In this document: one piece after another, positions 1-9,000 of the stretch | Layout: the number at the start of each line of letters is the position of its first letter | How positions within the stretch are numbered: the stretch's first letter is position 1 | DNA from: JAAYJM01 sp964498585 | Lineage (GTDB): Bacteria; Bacteroidota; Ignavibacteria; Kapaibacteriales; UBA2268 | Assembly (NCBI GenBank): GCA_964498585.1 | Contig: CAZCHH010000011.1 | Coordinates: 1-64,000 of the forward strand | Length of the DNA stretch: 64,000 bases | Direction of reading: 5' to 3' | The notes under the pieces: generated by a model | The model's database searches: none | What the model saw: the letters and a program-made list of their open reading frames with translations, nothing else | What the model was told of the DNA's origin: nothing | Translations under genes and position numbers: made by a program

Positions 1-35
1 AAAAAACAATAATTATAAAGAACGTATCAGCCCTG

Positions 36-216
36 GGGGCAGGGGTGTGTTCTTGGTTTTTCATACTTAATCAATTCTGTTCAAAACTGTGATTGTTGTG
101 ATTAGAATGGTTCTTATGATAATAAATTCATTTTAATCTATACATCATAGATAAAGAATTACTTCTTGTTCCCAGATTCATTAATGGAAAAAGGAAAAAG
201 AACACACCCCCGCCCC
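36..216. repeat. Inverted-repeat-bounded intergenic element
   Basis: The left arm at 36-53 and the right arm at 199-216 are complementary at 17 of 18 positions and share the core GGGGTGTGTTCT / AGAACACACCCC. The ~145 bp between them contains an ACTGTGATTNTTGTGATT motif (about 90-110) that recurs in the tandem repeat near 60.35 kb. A related end (CTCAAGAGGGGAATGGTTCTTG) lies near 444-465. No open reading frame of note occurs in 1-535, so the whole stretch looks like dispersed non-coding repeat, possibly a MITE-like relic. No target-site duplication was identified. Confidence 0.5.
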
Positions 217-535
217 TCTCAAGAGTAATGTCACGGAGATAAGAAATTAATTATTATGGATAATTGCTTAAATTCCAAGTAGTCGTCATTATTTGTAATA
301 TAATAATAAAAATTTAAAGAATTAAAGTGTTAAAAGGTCTTATTATTAAAGTTATTATAGTTTATATTTAAGATTGTATAAGTTAAATAAATATTTGTGT
401 ATATAAAAAATTTGAATTATTCGCTTATCTACGTGCCATTAATCTCAAGAGGGGAATGGTTCTTGTGTAAAAACAAAAATAGCGCATCAACTTAACTTTT
501 TTAAATCTTAAGATGAAATTGCATAAGGTGAGTTA

Positions 536-1174
536 CTATTTTTTAATTTTTATAAGCAATTTCTTTATAGTCTCAATATTGCTTTTTTCATCTTGCTTAT
601 AGCTTTGTATAAATTGCTCAAGCGGAATATTTATTGCTGGTGAACTATCATCATTGAAAGTAGCTTCATTTTCAGGGGATAATTCAAGCTTAGCAGTATC
701 ATAAAATAAGGAATTAACAACATCATAATCAGTTAAGTCGTCTTTGTTTTCATAATCATTTAAAATAGGTTCATGTTTTGAAATTAGGTCAAGGTTTTCT
801 TTCCCAAAAATGCTAAGCAGCTTCTCATAAATTGTAGTTCGAGTGAATGGTTTTGTAATAATTCCGGCACTGCCATATTTTACTGCTAATCTAAGATTGT
901 CAGAATCAGACAGAGCCGAAACCATAATAACAGGAATATCTTTAGTTAAATGTATTTGTTTTAGAACTTTTAAAGTAAGATGACCGGACATTTCTGGCAT
1001 CAATATATCCATAATAATTATATTAGGTTGATGTTCTACCGCAAGAGCGATACCTTCAAAACCATTAGAAGCAAGAATAGTTTTTGAAAAGCCATAGCTT
1101 TGTAATGCTTTTGATAGGATACGCTGCATCCAGATATCATTATCAACAATCAGAGCTGAATATTCAACAATCAT
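536..1174 (-). CDS. Response regulator with CheY-like receiver domain and acidic C-terminal extension
   Basis: Residues 1-125 form a receiver domain. The phospho-acceptor is D56 in IIIMDILMPEMSG, the acidic pocket is D11/D13, the switch residue is S86 in VIMVSA, and the conserved lysine is K108 in ITKPF. The remaining ~85 residues are acidic and show no DNA-binding, GGDEF or HD-GYP motif, so output is probably through protein contact. No histidine kinase is adjacent; the nearest is at 9.0 kb on the same strand and need not be the partner. It is followed after ~110 bp by a T9SS cargo gene on the same strand. Family assignment is secure, but the pathway is unknown. Confidence 0.88.
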   Translation of the reverse strand: MIVEYSALIVDNDIWMQRILSKALQSYGFSKTILASNGFEGIALAVEHQPNIIIMDILMPEMSGHLTLKVLKQIHLTKDIPVIMVSALSDSDNLRLAVKYGSAGIITKPFTRTTIYEKLLSIFGKENLDLISKHEPILNDYENKDDLTDYDVVNSLFYDTAKLELSPENEATFNDDSSPAINIPLEQFIQSYKQDEKSNIETIKKLLIKIKK

Positions 1175-1286
1175 TTTCTTAAATATTATTTCCTACATTC
1201 AATGCCATAAAGTCATTATAAACTTGCTTTAAAATAAAAATCAAAAAACGAATCTTTAGATTCTTTTAAACATAAATATTTATAAT

Positions 1287-4200
1287 TTATTTTACAATCA
1301 CCAATTTTTTTGTTAATTCGACTTTATCATTAATTGAAAAAGTAAGGAAATAAATACCAGAACTAAGCAATTGAGTATCAAAACTTATAGACTGCTGAGT
1401 ATCTTCAATGACATTTTTTTCATAAATCACATTGATATTTTCGCCGAACACAGTATTTAAAGTTATTTTCAACCTGCTATTGCCTTCATTATTTAATTTG
1501 AATAAAATAGTGGCAAAATCACTGGCAGGATTAGGGAAAATATCAGCATTAATTATTTCATTATTAGATAATTTAAAATTGTTTTCGACAGACACAATAG
1601 GAGCAAATCCGGCAACTTTATAGATATTTCCATTATAATCAGTTACCCAAAAATTATTATCACGTGGGTCAAATTCTATACCGCGGGCATTTATCATACC
1701 ATCATTGCTTTGCAGTAGCATCCTGTCAATTTCATTAGACATATCGTTTTTATCGAATTTAATAGCAACAGCTTCAGTTAAACTGCCACCACCGGGGAAA
1801 AAGGTACATACTTGATATAAGTATTGTTGTCCATCATAGCAGAGCCCTCGTGGACCATAAGTTTTTTGATATGGATTTTTATATTCACTTAAAACCTCGC
1901 CTGTTTCCGGATTAGTAATTTTTAGCATTCTTTCGCCATCTCTGTCGCCTACAATTAAATTACCGTCAACAAATTCAATACCAATTGGATAAATAGGTGC
2001 AGGGCTTTTGTATTGCTTAATTTTTGTCCCATTTGTATCATAAACAAAAATATAGCCACCGCCGCCGCCAGTGCTGTTCATCCTGTGGAAATACAGGAGT
2101 CCGTTGTTTCTGTTAACTGTAATATCAGTAAATAAGCTATCAATATCGCTATCAATAATTATTACTTTTTCCATAGAAAAGTTTTCAGAGTTGAGCTTCA
2201 GCAATTCTTTTGAACCAAAGCTAGTAACCCAAAGCCCATCGCTTCCGTCATAAGCAATTCCATAAGGAATAACATTAACTCCGGTTTGCTTTAAAATTGC
2301 TCCTTTTTCTATCATAGAAATAGTAAAAGAATTTGAAACAACTACCTGATTATCAGCAGCAAGCGAGCTTACACGTACACGAGCTAAATAAGTAGAAACA
2401 TTATTTACTTTCCAAAGAAGATAATTCCCTTGGACATTATCAGCAATAATTTTCCAATTTTCGCCATCATCAGAAGAAAATTCTACTCTAACCGGATTAG
2501 TAAATCCCCACCAGGAAATTCGCTGATTTGTTCCTCCGGTAAAAAACTCTCCACCAGCGGGGGAAGTGATTTCCTGAGTAACTATTAATTCATCAGGCAC
2601 ATCAACTTCAAGCATTGACCTGCCGTGAGTTGCTGCTCTTAAAGTAAGTTGAGGTAATACTAATTGATTCTTATGAAAAGATAAATCAACCACAGGGCTT
2701 CGGGGAAGATTTCTACCGAATGGGAACCAATTTTGGCCTCCGTCGATAGTGCAAAATATTCCTACATCAGTTGCTACAAAAAGAGTATTGTCATTGTTTT
2801 GATATGGATGAATCACAAGTGAATTGCAGGGTGCGTCCGGCAGTCCGTCTGAAATATTATGCCACACATCGCCGTTGTTTGTTGTTCTAAAAACATGAGG
2901 CGTACCAAAGCCAGAGTAAGTAATAAACGCAGTATTTGGGTCGTTTTCGGAACAAACAATGCTTGTAACATAGCGATTAATCAATCCATTGCTTGAAACA
3001 TTGACCCAACTTTCACCACCATTTGTTGTTATAATTACATCACCGTTTTCATATCCACAATAAACTATTAGGTCATCAATTTGTGAAACTCCAATAGCCG
3101 ATATATTGTTCGAAGCCATCTTTGTCATAGCATCCCAAGACTCTCCTTTGTCAATAGAAATATACAGTGCTGTTCGACCATGATAAAGATACCTTTGACT
3201 TTTCTGAATTTCCAAAGGGGAATGCCATAAGCCCGCATCATTGGAAGGTATTCCTCTTGTAATTGATTTGTATAATCCGGTATTTAAATTAATTTTGAAA
3301 AGAGAGCCATTATAGTATTCGCCATAAATAATATCGGGATTGTCTGGGTCAACAATAACGCTAAATCCATCTCCACCTGCAATTGCCCCCCAATTTGAAC
3401 TACTATAATTTCCGACAGTTCCATTGTCCTGAGTACCACCATAATTCACATTGCTTTTGCTTTCATCAATAGCCATAGCATAAAATTGAGTAATTTCCAA
3501 ACCATTATTAATAACGCTCCAAGTTGCTCCGGCATTATCAGATACATACATACCACCATCGTTACCGAGAAAAACTATATTTGGATTTTGCAGATAAAAG
3601 CAGGCAGAATGCTGGTCAACATGAACAGTTCCGCCACTGTATCCGTTAGTAGTATTATTCCAGCTTGTTCCTCCGTTAGAAGTTCGGAACACATCAATAC
3701 CGCCAGCGAGAACAATATCCGGATTAGTAGGATGCACTTCTATAAAATTATCAAACCAACCCTGCCCGTTAAAAAAAGATTCTGCACCAGAGTATGATAA
3801 ATTCCAGCTAGCTCCATAATTTGTTGATTTATAGATTCTTGCAATTGTATTTACTTCCATCAATGCATAAATTATAGTAGGCGAAGATGGGGCTAATTGC
3901 ACTGAAATTCTTCCTAATCCAGACGGCAATCCAGTACTCTTTTCAACCCAGCTTTCTCCTGAGTCGCTGGAAAAAAATATTCCAGTTCCATTTACACCAA
4001 TAAAAATTTCGTTTATATTATTTGGATTAATTGAAACGTCAGTAACAGAGCCGATATAAGTACTGTACCACGAATTTCCGGCATCAGTAGATTTATAAAA
4101 TCCCTGTCCTCTTTTTGTTGCACCTGCAAAAACTACATTGGAATTTAATGGATGCACATAAACTTTTGAGAATGCACCGACTTTAGAAAGTCCAATCAGA

Positions 4201-4778
4201 TTCCAAGAATTTCCTGCATCAGTAGATTTATACATACCAGAGCCAAGATAGGCATCTGTATTTGAAGAAGCTTCACCAGTGCCGGCATATAAAATATCCG
4301 GATTGTTCATATCGATGCCAATAGCACCCATTGAAAGAGAGTTTTCTTTGTCGAACAAAGGTATCCAGGTAGAGCCGGAATTTGTAGTTTTCCAAATCCC
4401 ACCAGCAGCAGCACCAATATATACTGTTCCTTGAACAGTGGGATGATGAACAACGGTTTTCACTCTACCACCGACCTGGGTGGGACCGATATTTCTCCAT
4501 TCAGGTTGTGAAGCTAACAATTGAACTTTATTCTTGCTGTTACTTTCCATTTTCCTTACTTGCTGAATAGCTCTTACTCTTGCACCTTCCGGTATTGATT
4601 CAAATGGATAAGTCCTCGGTTTTAAAAACTCCAATTCACGAACCAATGGTTTATTCTTTATTTTTGTTTTTAGTGATTTTGAAGTTAACTTATTCCAATC
4701 AGGTTTTTCATCATTTTGAGAGTATATGCTAAAAGAAAATAACATTCCAAGAATAATGATTAGTAATGTTTTTTTCAT
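1287..4778 (-). CDS. Secreted Asp-box (sortilin/VPS10-like) beta-propeller protein with T9SS sorting domain
   Basis: The N-terminus MKKTLLIIILGMLFSFSIYSQ is a signal peptide. Residues ~90-770 carry about eleven Asp-box/BNR-like motifs (for example STDAGNSW, SSDSGESW, TTNGGESW), the hallmark of sortilin-like beta-propellers. A short Ig-like segment follows (~780-860, ITSPAGGEFFTGG). Residues ~870-1070 look like a second, NHL/YVTN-type propeller. The last ~80 residues (from FPNPASDFATILF to KKLVIVK) are a type A T9SS C-terminal sorting domain, so the protein is probably exported across the outer membrane and anchored or released. There is no catalytic motif of a true glycosidase, so an exo-alpha-sialidase label would be over-annotation. 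It is divergent from the M16 protease. Confidence 0.87.
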   Translation of the reverse strand: MKKTLLIIILGMLFSFSIYSQNDEKPDWNKLTSKSLKTKIKNKPLVRELEFLKPRTYPFESIPEGARVRAIQQVRKMESNSKNKVQLLASQPEWRNIGPTQVGGRVKTVVHHPTVQGTVYIGAAAGGIWKTTNSGSTWIPLFDKENSLSMGAIGIDMNNPDILYAGTGEASSNTDAYLGSGMYKSTDAGNSWNLIGLSKVGAFSKVYVHPLNSNVVFAGATKRGQGFYKSTDAGNSWYSTYIGSVTDVSINPNNINEIFIGVNGTGIFFSSDSGESWVEKSTGLPSGLGRISVQLAPSSPTIIYALMEVNTIARIYKSTNYGASWNLSYSGAESFFNGQGWFDNFIEVHPTNPDIVLAGGIDVFRTSNGGTSWNNTTNGYSGGTVHVDQHSACFYLQNPNIVFLGNDGGMYVSDNAGATWSVINNGLEITQFYAMAIDESKSNVNYGGTQDNGTVGNYSSSNWGAIAGGDGFSVIVDPDNPDIIYGEYYNGSLFKINLNTGLYKSITRGIPSNDAGLWHSPLEIQKSQRYLYHGRTALYISIDKGESWDAMTKMASNNISAIGVSQIDDLIVYCGYENGDVIITTNGGESWVNVSSNGLINRYVTSIVCSENDPNTAFITYSGFGTPHVFRTTNNGDVWHNISDGLPDAPCNSLVIHPYQNNDNTLFVATDVGIFCTIDGGQNWFPFGRNLPRSPVVDLSFHKNQLVLPQLTLRAATHGRSMLEVDVPDELIVTQEITSPAGGEFFTGGTNQRISWWGFTNPVRVEFSSDDGENWKIIADNVQGNYLLWKVNNVSTYLARVRVSSLAADNQVVVSNSFTISMIEKGAILKQTGVNVIPYGIAYDGSDGLWVTSFGSKELLKLNSENFSMEKVIIIDSDIDSLFTDITVNRNNGLLYFHRMNSTGGGGGYIFVYDTNGTKIKQYKSPAPIYPIGIEFVDGNLIVGDRDGERMLKITNPETGEVLSEYKNPYQKTYGPRGLCYDGQQYLYQVCTFFPGGGSLTEAVAIKFDKNDMSNEIDRMLLQSNDGMINARGIEFDPRDNNFWVTDYNGNIYKVAGFAPIVSVENNFKLSNNEIINADIFPNPASDFATILFKLNNEGNSRLKITLNTVFGENINVIYEKNVIEDTQQSISFDTQLLSSGIYFLTFSINDKVELTKKLVIVK

Positions 4779-4931
4779 TTTTTTCCCTATTTTTTTGTCA
4801 CAATAATTTTTCTCAATATAATATTTATTTTCCTTATTTTCAATAACAATATATCATTTTTTATATTTATTTTTGAATTATAATTAAATAAAAAAATAAT
4901 TTAATTGTTTTTAAAAAATTTAAAGAGATTG

Positions 4932-6191
4932 ATGATAAAAAATAAAATAAAATTAGAAACTTACGAATATAAAAAGACTGAATTAGAAAATGGACTGAAA
5001 GTAATTAGCGAATTTATACCTAACGTTGAATCATTTGCATTAGGAATCAGTATCAATGCTGGCTCTCGGAAAGACCCACAGGGATTATCAGGATTAGCTC
5101 ATTTTTTTGAGCATATTTGTTTCCGCGATACTGAACATAGAAGTTCTAAGCAAATTGCTTATCAATTTGAAAACATTGGAGCTAATTCTAATGCTTTCAC
5201 TACTAAAGAAATAATTTGCTTTTATGCCCGTGCATTAAAGCAGCATTTTAATCCTACTTTAAAAATCCTTGCTGACTTAGTTCTTTATCCGAAATTCAAT
5301 GTTAAAGACATCGAAAAGGAAAGAAATATAATTATCGAAGAAATTAAGAGCATTGAAGATGACCCTGAAGAATTAATTTTCGATATTACTGATAATATAT
5401 TATTTAAAAACTCTGGACTTGCACCAACAATAGCTGGAACAATCAACAGCGTTAAATGTATTTCTCAGGAGAATATAATTGATTTTCATAAAAGATATGC
5501 TAGTCCTGAAAATATTATTATTTCCTTTACTGGCAATATCAATCATGACAAAGCCGTTGATGAAATTAGCAAGCTATTTTCTCATTTAAAAAAGAATAGT
5601 GTTTCCAATGATTCAATTAAAATTCTGACTCATAAAACAAAAACTCAGTTTGTTAAGCCGTATCACCAAAATCATATAGTGATTTGCAGAAAAATTCCCG
5701 GTATAAAACATAAAGACAGAATAAAATTAATAATCCTTGCATCTCTTCTTGGCGAGGGAACTAGTTCTCGTCTTTATCAGAAATTAAGGGAACAAAGAAG
5801 CTTGGCTTATTCAATTTTTTCTAATGTTCACTTTTTTTCTGATATCGGTGCATTTTATATATACATAGCAACCGATAAAAAAAATTCATCGAAATCTAAA
5901 GTCCTTATTTTCGACGAATTAGAAAATTTTATAGCAAAAAAAATCCATACTACTGAACTAAAACGTGCAAAGGAATTAACAAAAACTAACATAACTATAG
6001 AAATGGAAAGCTTATCTGCCCGTATGCAAAAATTAGCTAAAAATGATTTTATTTTCGGTTTTAATGAAGATTCTTCTGATATTATCCAACAAATTGATTC
6101 TATTCAGGTAGATGACATTAAGCAAACTGCTATAAAATATTTTGATTCAAGCAGTTGGCAAACAATTGAATTCATTTCAAATGCAAATTAA
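4932..6191 (+). CDS. M16 family zinc protease (pitrilysin / processing-peptidase type)
   Basis: The inverted zinc motif HFFEH lies at residues ~57-61 and the distal glutamate in the NIIIEEI segment at ~137. The C-terminal half has the family signature G-E-G-T-S-S-R-L-Y-Q-K-L-R-E with downstream SLAYS. The total of ~419 residues matches single-chain, dimer-forming M16B enzymes. I chose the ATG at 4932, which has AAAGAG upstream, rather than the in-frame TTG at 4905. There is no signal peptide, so it probably acts in the cytoplasm or periplasm on small peptides; the substrate cannot be deduced. It stands alone, divergent from the upstream secreted protein, and is followed by a 600-bp repeat-bearing gap. 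Confidence 0.9.
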   Translation: MIKNKIKLETYEYKKTELENGLKVISEFIPNVESFALGISINAGSRKDPQGLSGLAHFFEHICFRDTEHRSSKQIAYQFENIGANSNAFTTKEIICFYARALKQHFNPTLKILADLVLYPKFNVKDIEKERNIIIEEIKSIEDDPEELIFDITDNILFKNSGLAPTIAGTINSVKCISQENIIDFHKRYASPENIIISFTGNINHDKAVDEISKLFSHLKKNSVSNDSIKILTHKTKTQFVKPYHQNHIVICRKIPGIKHKDRIKLIILASLLGEGTSSRLYQKLREQRSLAYSIFSNVHFFSDIGAFYIYIATDKKNSSKSKVLIFDELENFIAKKIHTTELKRAKELTKTNITIEMESLSARMQKLAKNDFIFGFNEDSSDIIQQIDSIQVDDIKQTAIKYFDSSSWQTIEFISNAN

Positions 6192-6806
6192 ATTTTATGC
6201 AATTTCTTTTTTGAAATTAGAAATATCAATAAGTGGAACAAATTATTTGCCACTGAAATAATACATTATTATATTGTTATTCAGAATCCCCTGATAAGGC
6301 AAATTCTTTATTATAATGGAGATGACATAACTAAAAGCGCCATTCTGAGAGACGTCAGAATCCATAATATTTTTATTCAGTTGCTATTCTATATTAGCTA
6401 TTACAAGGAAGCATTTGAGCTTGCCCAAATGATACAAGTGAGCAAACTCACTTGCTTTCCCAAGATGGATTTTGACATACTCCAGAATGACATTGCTATT
6501 CTTACTTACTAACTTTACGAATGGTTGGGAAACTTTCGGAAAGTAAAAAGAATTAATACTTTCGTAATGTTTCTTAACTTTGTGATAGTATTAATTCTAA
6601 ACAATTTAATCTTTCTAAACTTTCTAAGCATTATATCATTTCCTTTTAAATTAATCAATTGCTTTATCGTGAAATGGAGAATGATACTTCTAATAATATA
6701 TTACTTTTTATTGGTTAGGTTTACCTGAATCATTATTTCAACAAAAATTATTTTATTTTTCATAATAAAATATTAAATTGCATTTTTAATATAATAGGTT
6801 GAAAAT
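6192..6806. repeat. 615-bp gene-free gap containing composite repeat copy 1
   Basis: About 6277-6496 is a diverged copy of the composite element best seen at 41584-41834. Shared parts are the AATCCCCTGATAA...GGAGATGACAT module, the middle section, and the palindromic tail (AGCTTGCCCAAAT, GTGAGCAAACTCAC, TTTCCCAAGATGGATT). A small palindrome AACTTTCGGAAAGT follows at ~6530-6544 and recurs near 60.81 kb. A 67-codon reading frame at 6525-6728 begins inside this repeat tail and is not considered a gene. Confidence 0.75.
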
Positions 6807-7163
6807 ATGCTTTTAGAATATATTCCTTTATTTTTGATGGTAATAATCGGATTTGGTACTGCATTCATTTTCTTACTATTTTCTGAGTGGCTAGGAGCAA
6901 AACGTAATACCTACGAAAAGCAATCTACTTATGAAAGCGGTATGCTTCCAGTGAGGCAAGCACGAGAGAGATTTTCTGTAAAATTTTATCTTATTGCAAT
7001 GAGTTTCATTGTTTTCGATATTGAAGTAGTCTTTCTTTATCCATGGGCAGTTCAGTTTAAAGAACTTGCTCCTGCTGGAATTATTGCAATGCTAATTTTT
7101 ATTATTATTCTTTTCGTTGGTTATTTTTACGAACTGTTAAAAGGGGGATTAGATTGGGATTAG
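6807..7163 (+). CDS. nuoA: NADH-quinone oxidoreductase subunit A
   Basis: This small membrane subunit of complex I has 118 residues and three predicted transmembrane segments (about 4-25, 62-83, 88-110). The conserved YESGMLPV...ARERFSVKFYLIAMSFIVFDIE block is characteristic, including the FDIE acidic motif on the quinone-site loop. The gene ends in TAG at 7161-7163 and overlaps the start of nuoB by 10 bp, so the two are translationally coupled. The expected next subunits (nuoC, nuoD) are not here. Identification is secure. Confidence 0.95.
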   Translation: MLLEYIPLFLMVIIGFGTAFIFLLFSEWLGAKRNTYEKQSTYESGMLPVRQARERFSVKFYLIAMSFIVFDIEVVFLYPWAVQFKELAPAGIIAMLIFIIILFVGYFYELLKGGLDWD

Positions 7164-7699
7164 ATAAACAAATAGAAAAGCAGGGATTTATCACAACAAC
7201 AATAGAAGAAGTTGTTCGTTGGGCGCAAAGAAGTTCCGTCTGGCCTATGCCGCTTGGAATCTCCTGCTGTGGAATAGAAATGATGGCTTTTGCTGGTCCT
7301 CGCTTTGACGTTGCTCGCTTCGGTTCTGAAGTTTTTCGTATGACGCCAAGACAATCGGATATGCTGCTCGTTGCCGGAACCGTTACATACAAAATGGCTT
7401 GGGTGGTTCGCAAGATTTATGACCAAATGCCAGACCCCAAATGGGTTGTTTCTATGGGAGTTTGCGCTTCTACCGGCGGTATGTTCCGTAGTTATTCTGT
7501 TGTCCAAGGTATTGACCAGTTTCTTCCTGTGGATTGCTATATTTCCGGCTGCCCTCCCCGCCCGGAATCAGTTATTCTTGCTCTTATGAAAATACAGGAC
7601 AAAATTAAGAAATATAAGCCAAATGCTTTCAATTTCGGTAAAGACGTAAGCCCAACTCCTCGTCAAGAGCAAATCCCCATTATTTCAAATGCAAGATAA
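7154..7699 (+). CDS. nuoB: NADH-quinone oxidoreductase subunit B
   Basis: This 181-residue peripheral-arm subunit of complex I carries cluster N2. The tandem cysteines C38-C39 (GISCCGIEMM), C104 (MGVCASTGG) and C133 (SGCPPRPE) are the four ligands. The start is a TTG at 7154 with a strong AAGGGGG ribosome site 6-7 nt upstream, inside the end of nuoA. The 3' end overlaps anmK by 11 bp. The arrangement nuoA-nuoB-anmK means the remaining nuo genes must lie elsewhere. Confidence 0.95.
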   Translation: MGLDKQIEKQGFITTTIEEVVRWAQRSSVWPMPLGISCCGIEMMAFAGPRFDVARFGSEVFRMTPRQSDMLLVAGTVTYKMAWVVRKIYDQMPDPKWVVSMGVCASTGGMFRSYSVVQGIDQFLPVDCYISGCPPRPESVILALMKIQDKIKKYKPNAFNFGKDVSPTPRQEQIPIISNAR

Positions 7700-8858
7700 T
7701 TTTTTAATTGATAAAAAGAAATGGTTAAGCAAGCCGCGAATTGTTTGCGGCTTGATGACTGGCACATCTCTTGACGGCATTGATGTTGCTTTCTGTAAAT
7801 TTTCAAATTCTGAAAAAAAGCATTCTTTCGAACTTATTTGTTTCAATACATATCCTTTTTCTGAAGAAACAAAAAACATTTTAAAAGAAATTATTTCTAA
7901 AAATAGATTTATTGATGATATTTCTTTTATTCATTTTGCTTTATCTAAACTTTATGCTGATGCAATAATTGATTTATGTAAAAAAAATTCAATAGAATTA
8001 AAAGATATTGACGCAATAGGAATGCATGGACAAACAGTTTGGCATCAGCCACATCAATTGGAATTTGAAAATTTAAAAATCAGTTCAACATTTCAGCTAG
8101 GATCTGGCTCAAGTTTAGCTAAATTGCTTAATATTCCTGTAGTTTTTGATTTCCGCTCTGCCGATATTGCTCTCGGTGGTCAGGGTGCGCCTCTTGTTCC
8201 AATTTTTGATTATAATTTCTTAAAAAGTAGTAAAGAAAACCTAGTATGTCTAAATATAGGAGGTATTTCAAATATAACTTTTCTGCCAAAGAATTGCACT
8301 GAAAGTAATGTAATTGCTTTTGATACCGGTCCCGGAAACGTATGGATTGATTTAATTGCTAAAGAGTATTTTAATTTAAATTATGATAAAGATGGGGATT
8401 TAGCAAGACAAGGAATAATAAACTCATCACTTTTAAATAAACTACAGAGTATTGATTTTATTAAGCAAAAACCACCTAAAACTACTGGTAGGGAACTCTT
8501 TAATATGCAAACACTATTTGATTTGATAAGTGATGAACCCAAAAATGATTTGATAACAACAATTACTTACTTTTGCGCGTGGAGCATAGCAAAAAATATC
8601 TCATTATTCATAAACCAAGTTGAAAAAATCATTATTTCCGGCGGAGGTGCGAAAAATAAATTCTTAATCGAATTGCTGATGAATGAATTGCCAGGAATTA
8701 TTTTTAAAACAAGCGATGAGTTGGGAATTAATTCAGATGCAAAGGAGGCAATTTGCTTTGCCTATTTAGCATATCGTACTTTAGCTGGATTACCGGGCAA
8801 TATAATGTCAGTAACAGGAGCAAGCAAAGAAACTATTCTTGGAGTATTTGCGATATAG
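7689..8858 (+). CDS. anmK: Anhydro-N-acetylmuramic acid kinase
   Basis: AnmK phosphorylates and opens 1,6-anhydroMurNAc to MurNAc-6-phosphate in cell-wall recycling. The N-terminal ATP-binding signature CGLMTGTSLDGID lies at ~20-32; HGQTVWHQP, the FDTGPGN catalytic-aspartate segment and the ISGGGAKNKFL nucleotide loop are all present. The length of 389 residues is normal for the family. The ATG at 7689 lies inside the end of nuoB (11-bp overlap), so it is probably co-translated with complex I subunits, an unusual pairing with no known functional link. Confidence 0.94.
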   Translation: MQDNFLIDKKKWLSKPRIVCGLMTGTSLDGIDVAFCKFSNSEKKHSFELICFNTYPFSEETKNILKEIISKNRFIDDISFIHFALSKLYADAIIDLCKKNSIELKDIDAIGMHGQTVWHQPHQLEFENLKISSTFQLGSGSSLAKLLNIPVVFDFRSADIALGGQGAPLVPIFDYNFLKSSKENLVCLNIGGISNITFLPKNCTESNVIAFDTGPGNVWIDLIAKEYFNLNYDKDGDLARQGIINSSLLNKLQSIDFIKQKPPKTTGRELFNMQTLFDLISDEPKNDLITTITYFCAWSIAKNISLFINQVEKIIISGGGAKNKFLIELLMNELPGIIFKTSDELGINSDAKEAICFAYLAYRTLAGLPGNIMSVTGASKETILGVFAI

Positions 8859-8890
8859 TAAATTTTATTTAAAGGTGGATTTAAAAAAAT

Positions 8891-8916
8891 GTCATTCTGA
8901 CATTCGTCAGAATGAC
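8891..8916. terminator. Perfect hairpin between convergent anmK and the sensor kinase
   Basis: An 11-bp perfect stem (GTCATTCTGAC / GTCAGAATGAC) with a 4-nt loop lies 33 bp after anmK and downstream of the convergent kinase gene. It is the minimal version of the dispersed palindromic repeat family and could act as a bidirectional terminator. It lacks a long T-run on the + strand. Confidence 0.55.
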
Positions 8917-9000
8917 AGATTGAAGATTTAGTCATTTCTATTAAAAAAATTTACTTATATTTTTAAGAAGATTCGCTCTGGCAGTTAGGTATAACCAAAC

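Noticed and set aside
1287..4778. Sialidase or glycosyl hydrolase call for the Asp-box protein
   Set aside because: Asp-box repeats alone do not make a sialidase. No arginine triad or catalytic pattern was recognised.
4905..4931. TTG start for the M16 protease
   Set aside because: The in-frame ATG at 4932 has a better ribosome site and gives the usual family N-terminus.
6525..6728. 67-codon hydrophobic frame before nuoA
   Set aside because: It begins inside a repeat tail and shows no ribosome site. It is probably AT-rich chance coding.
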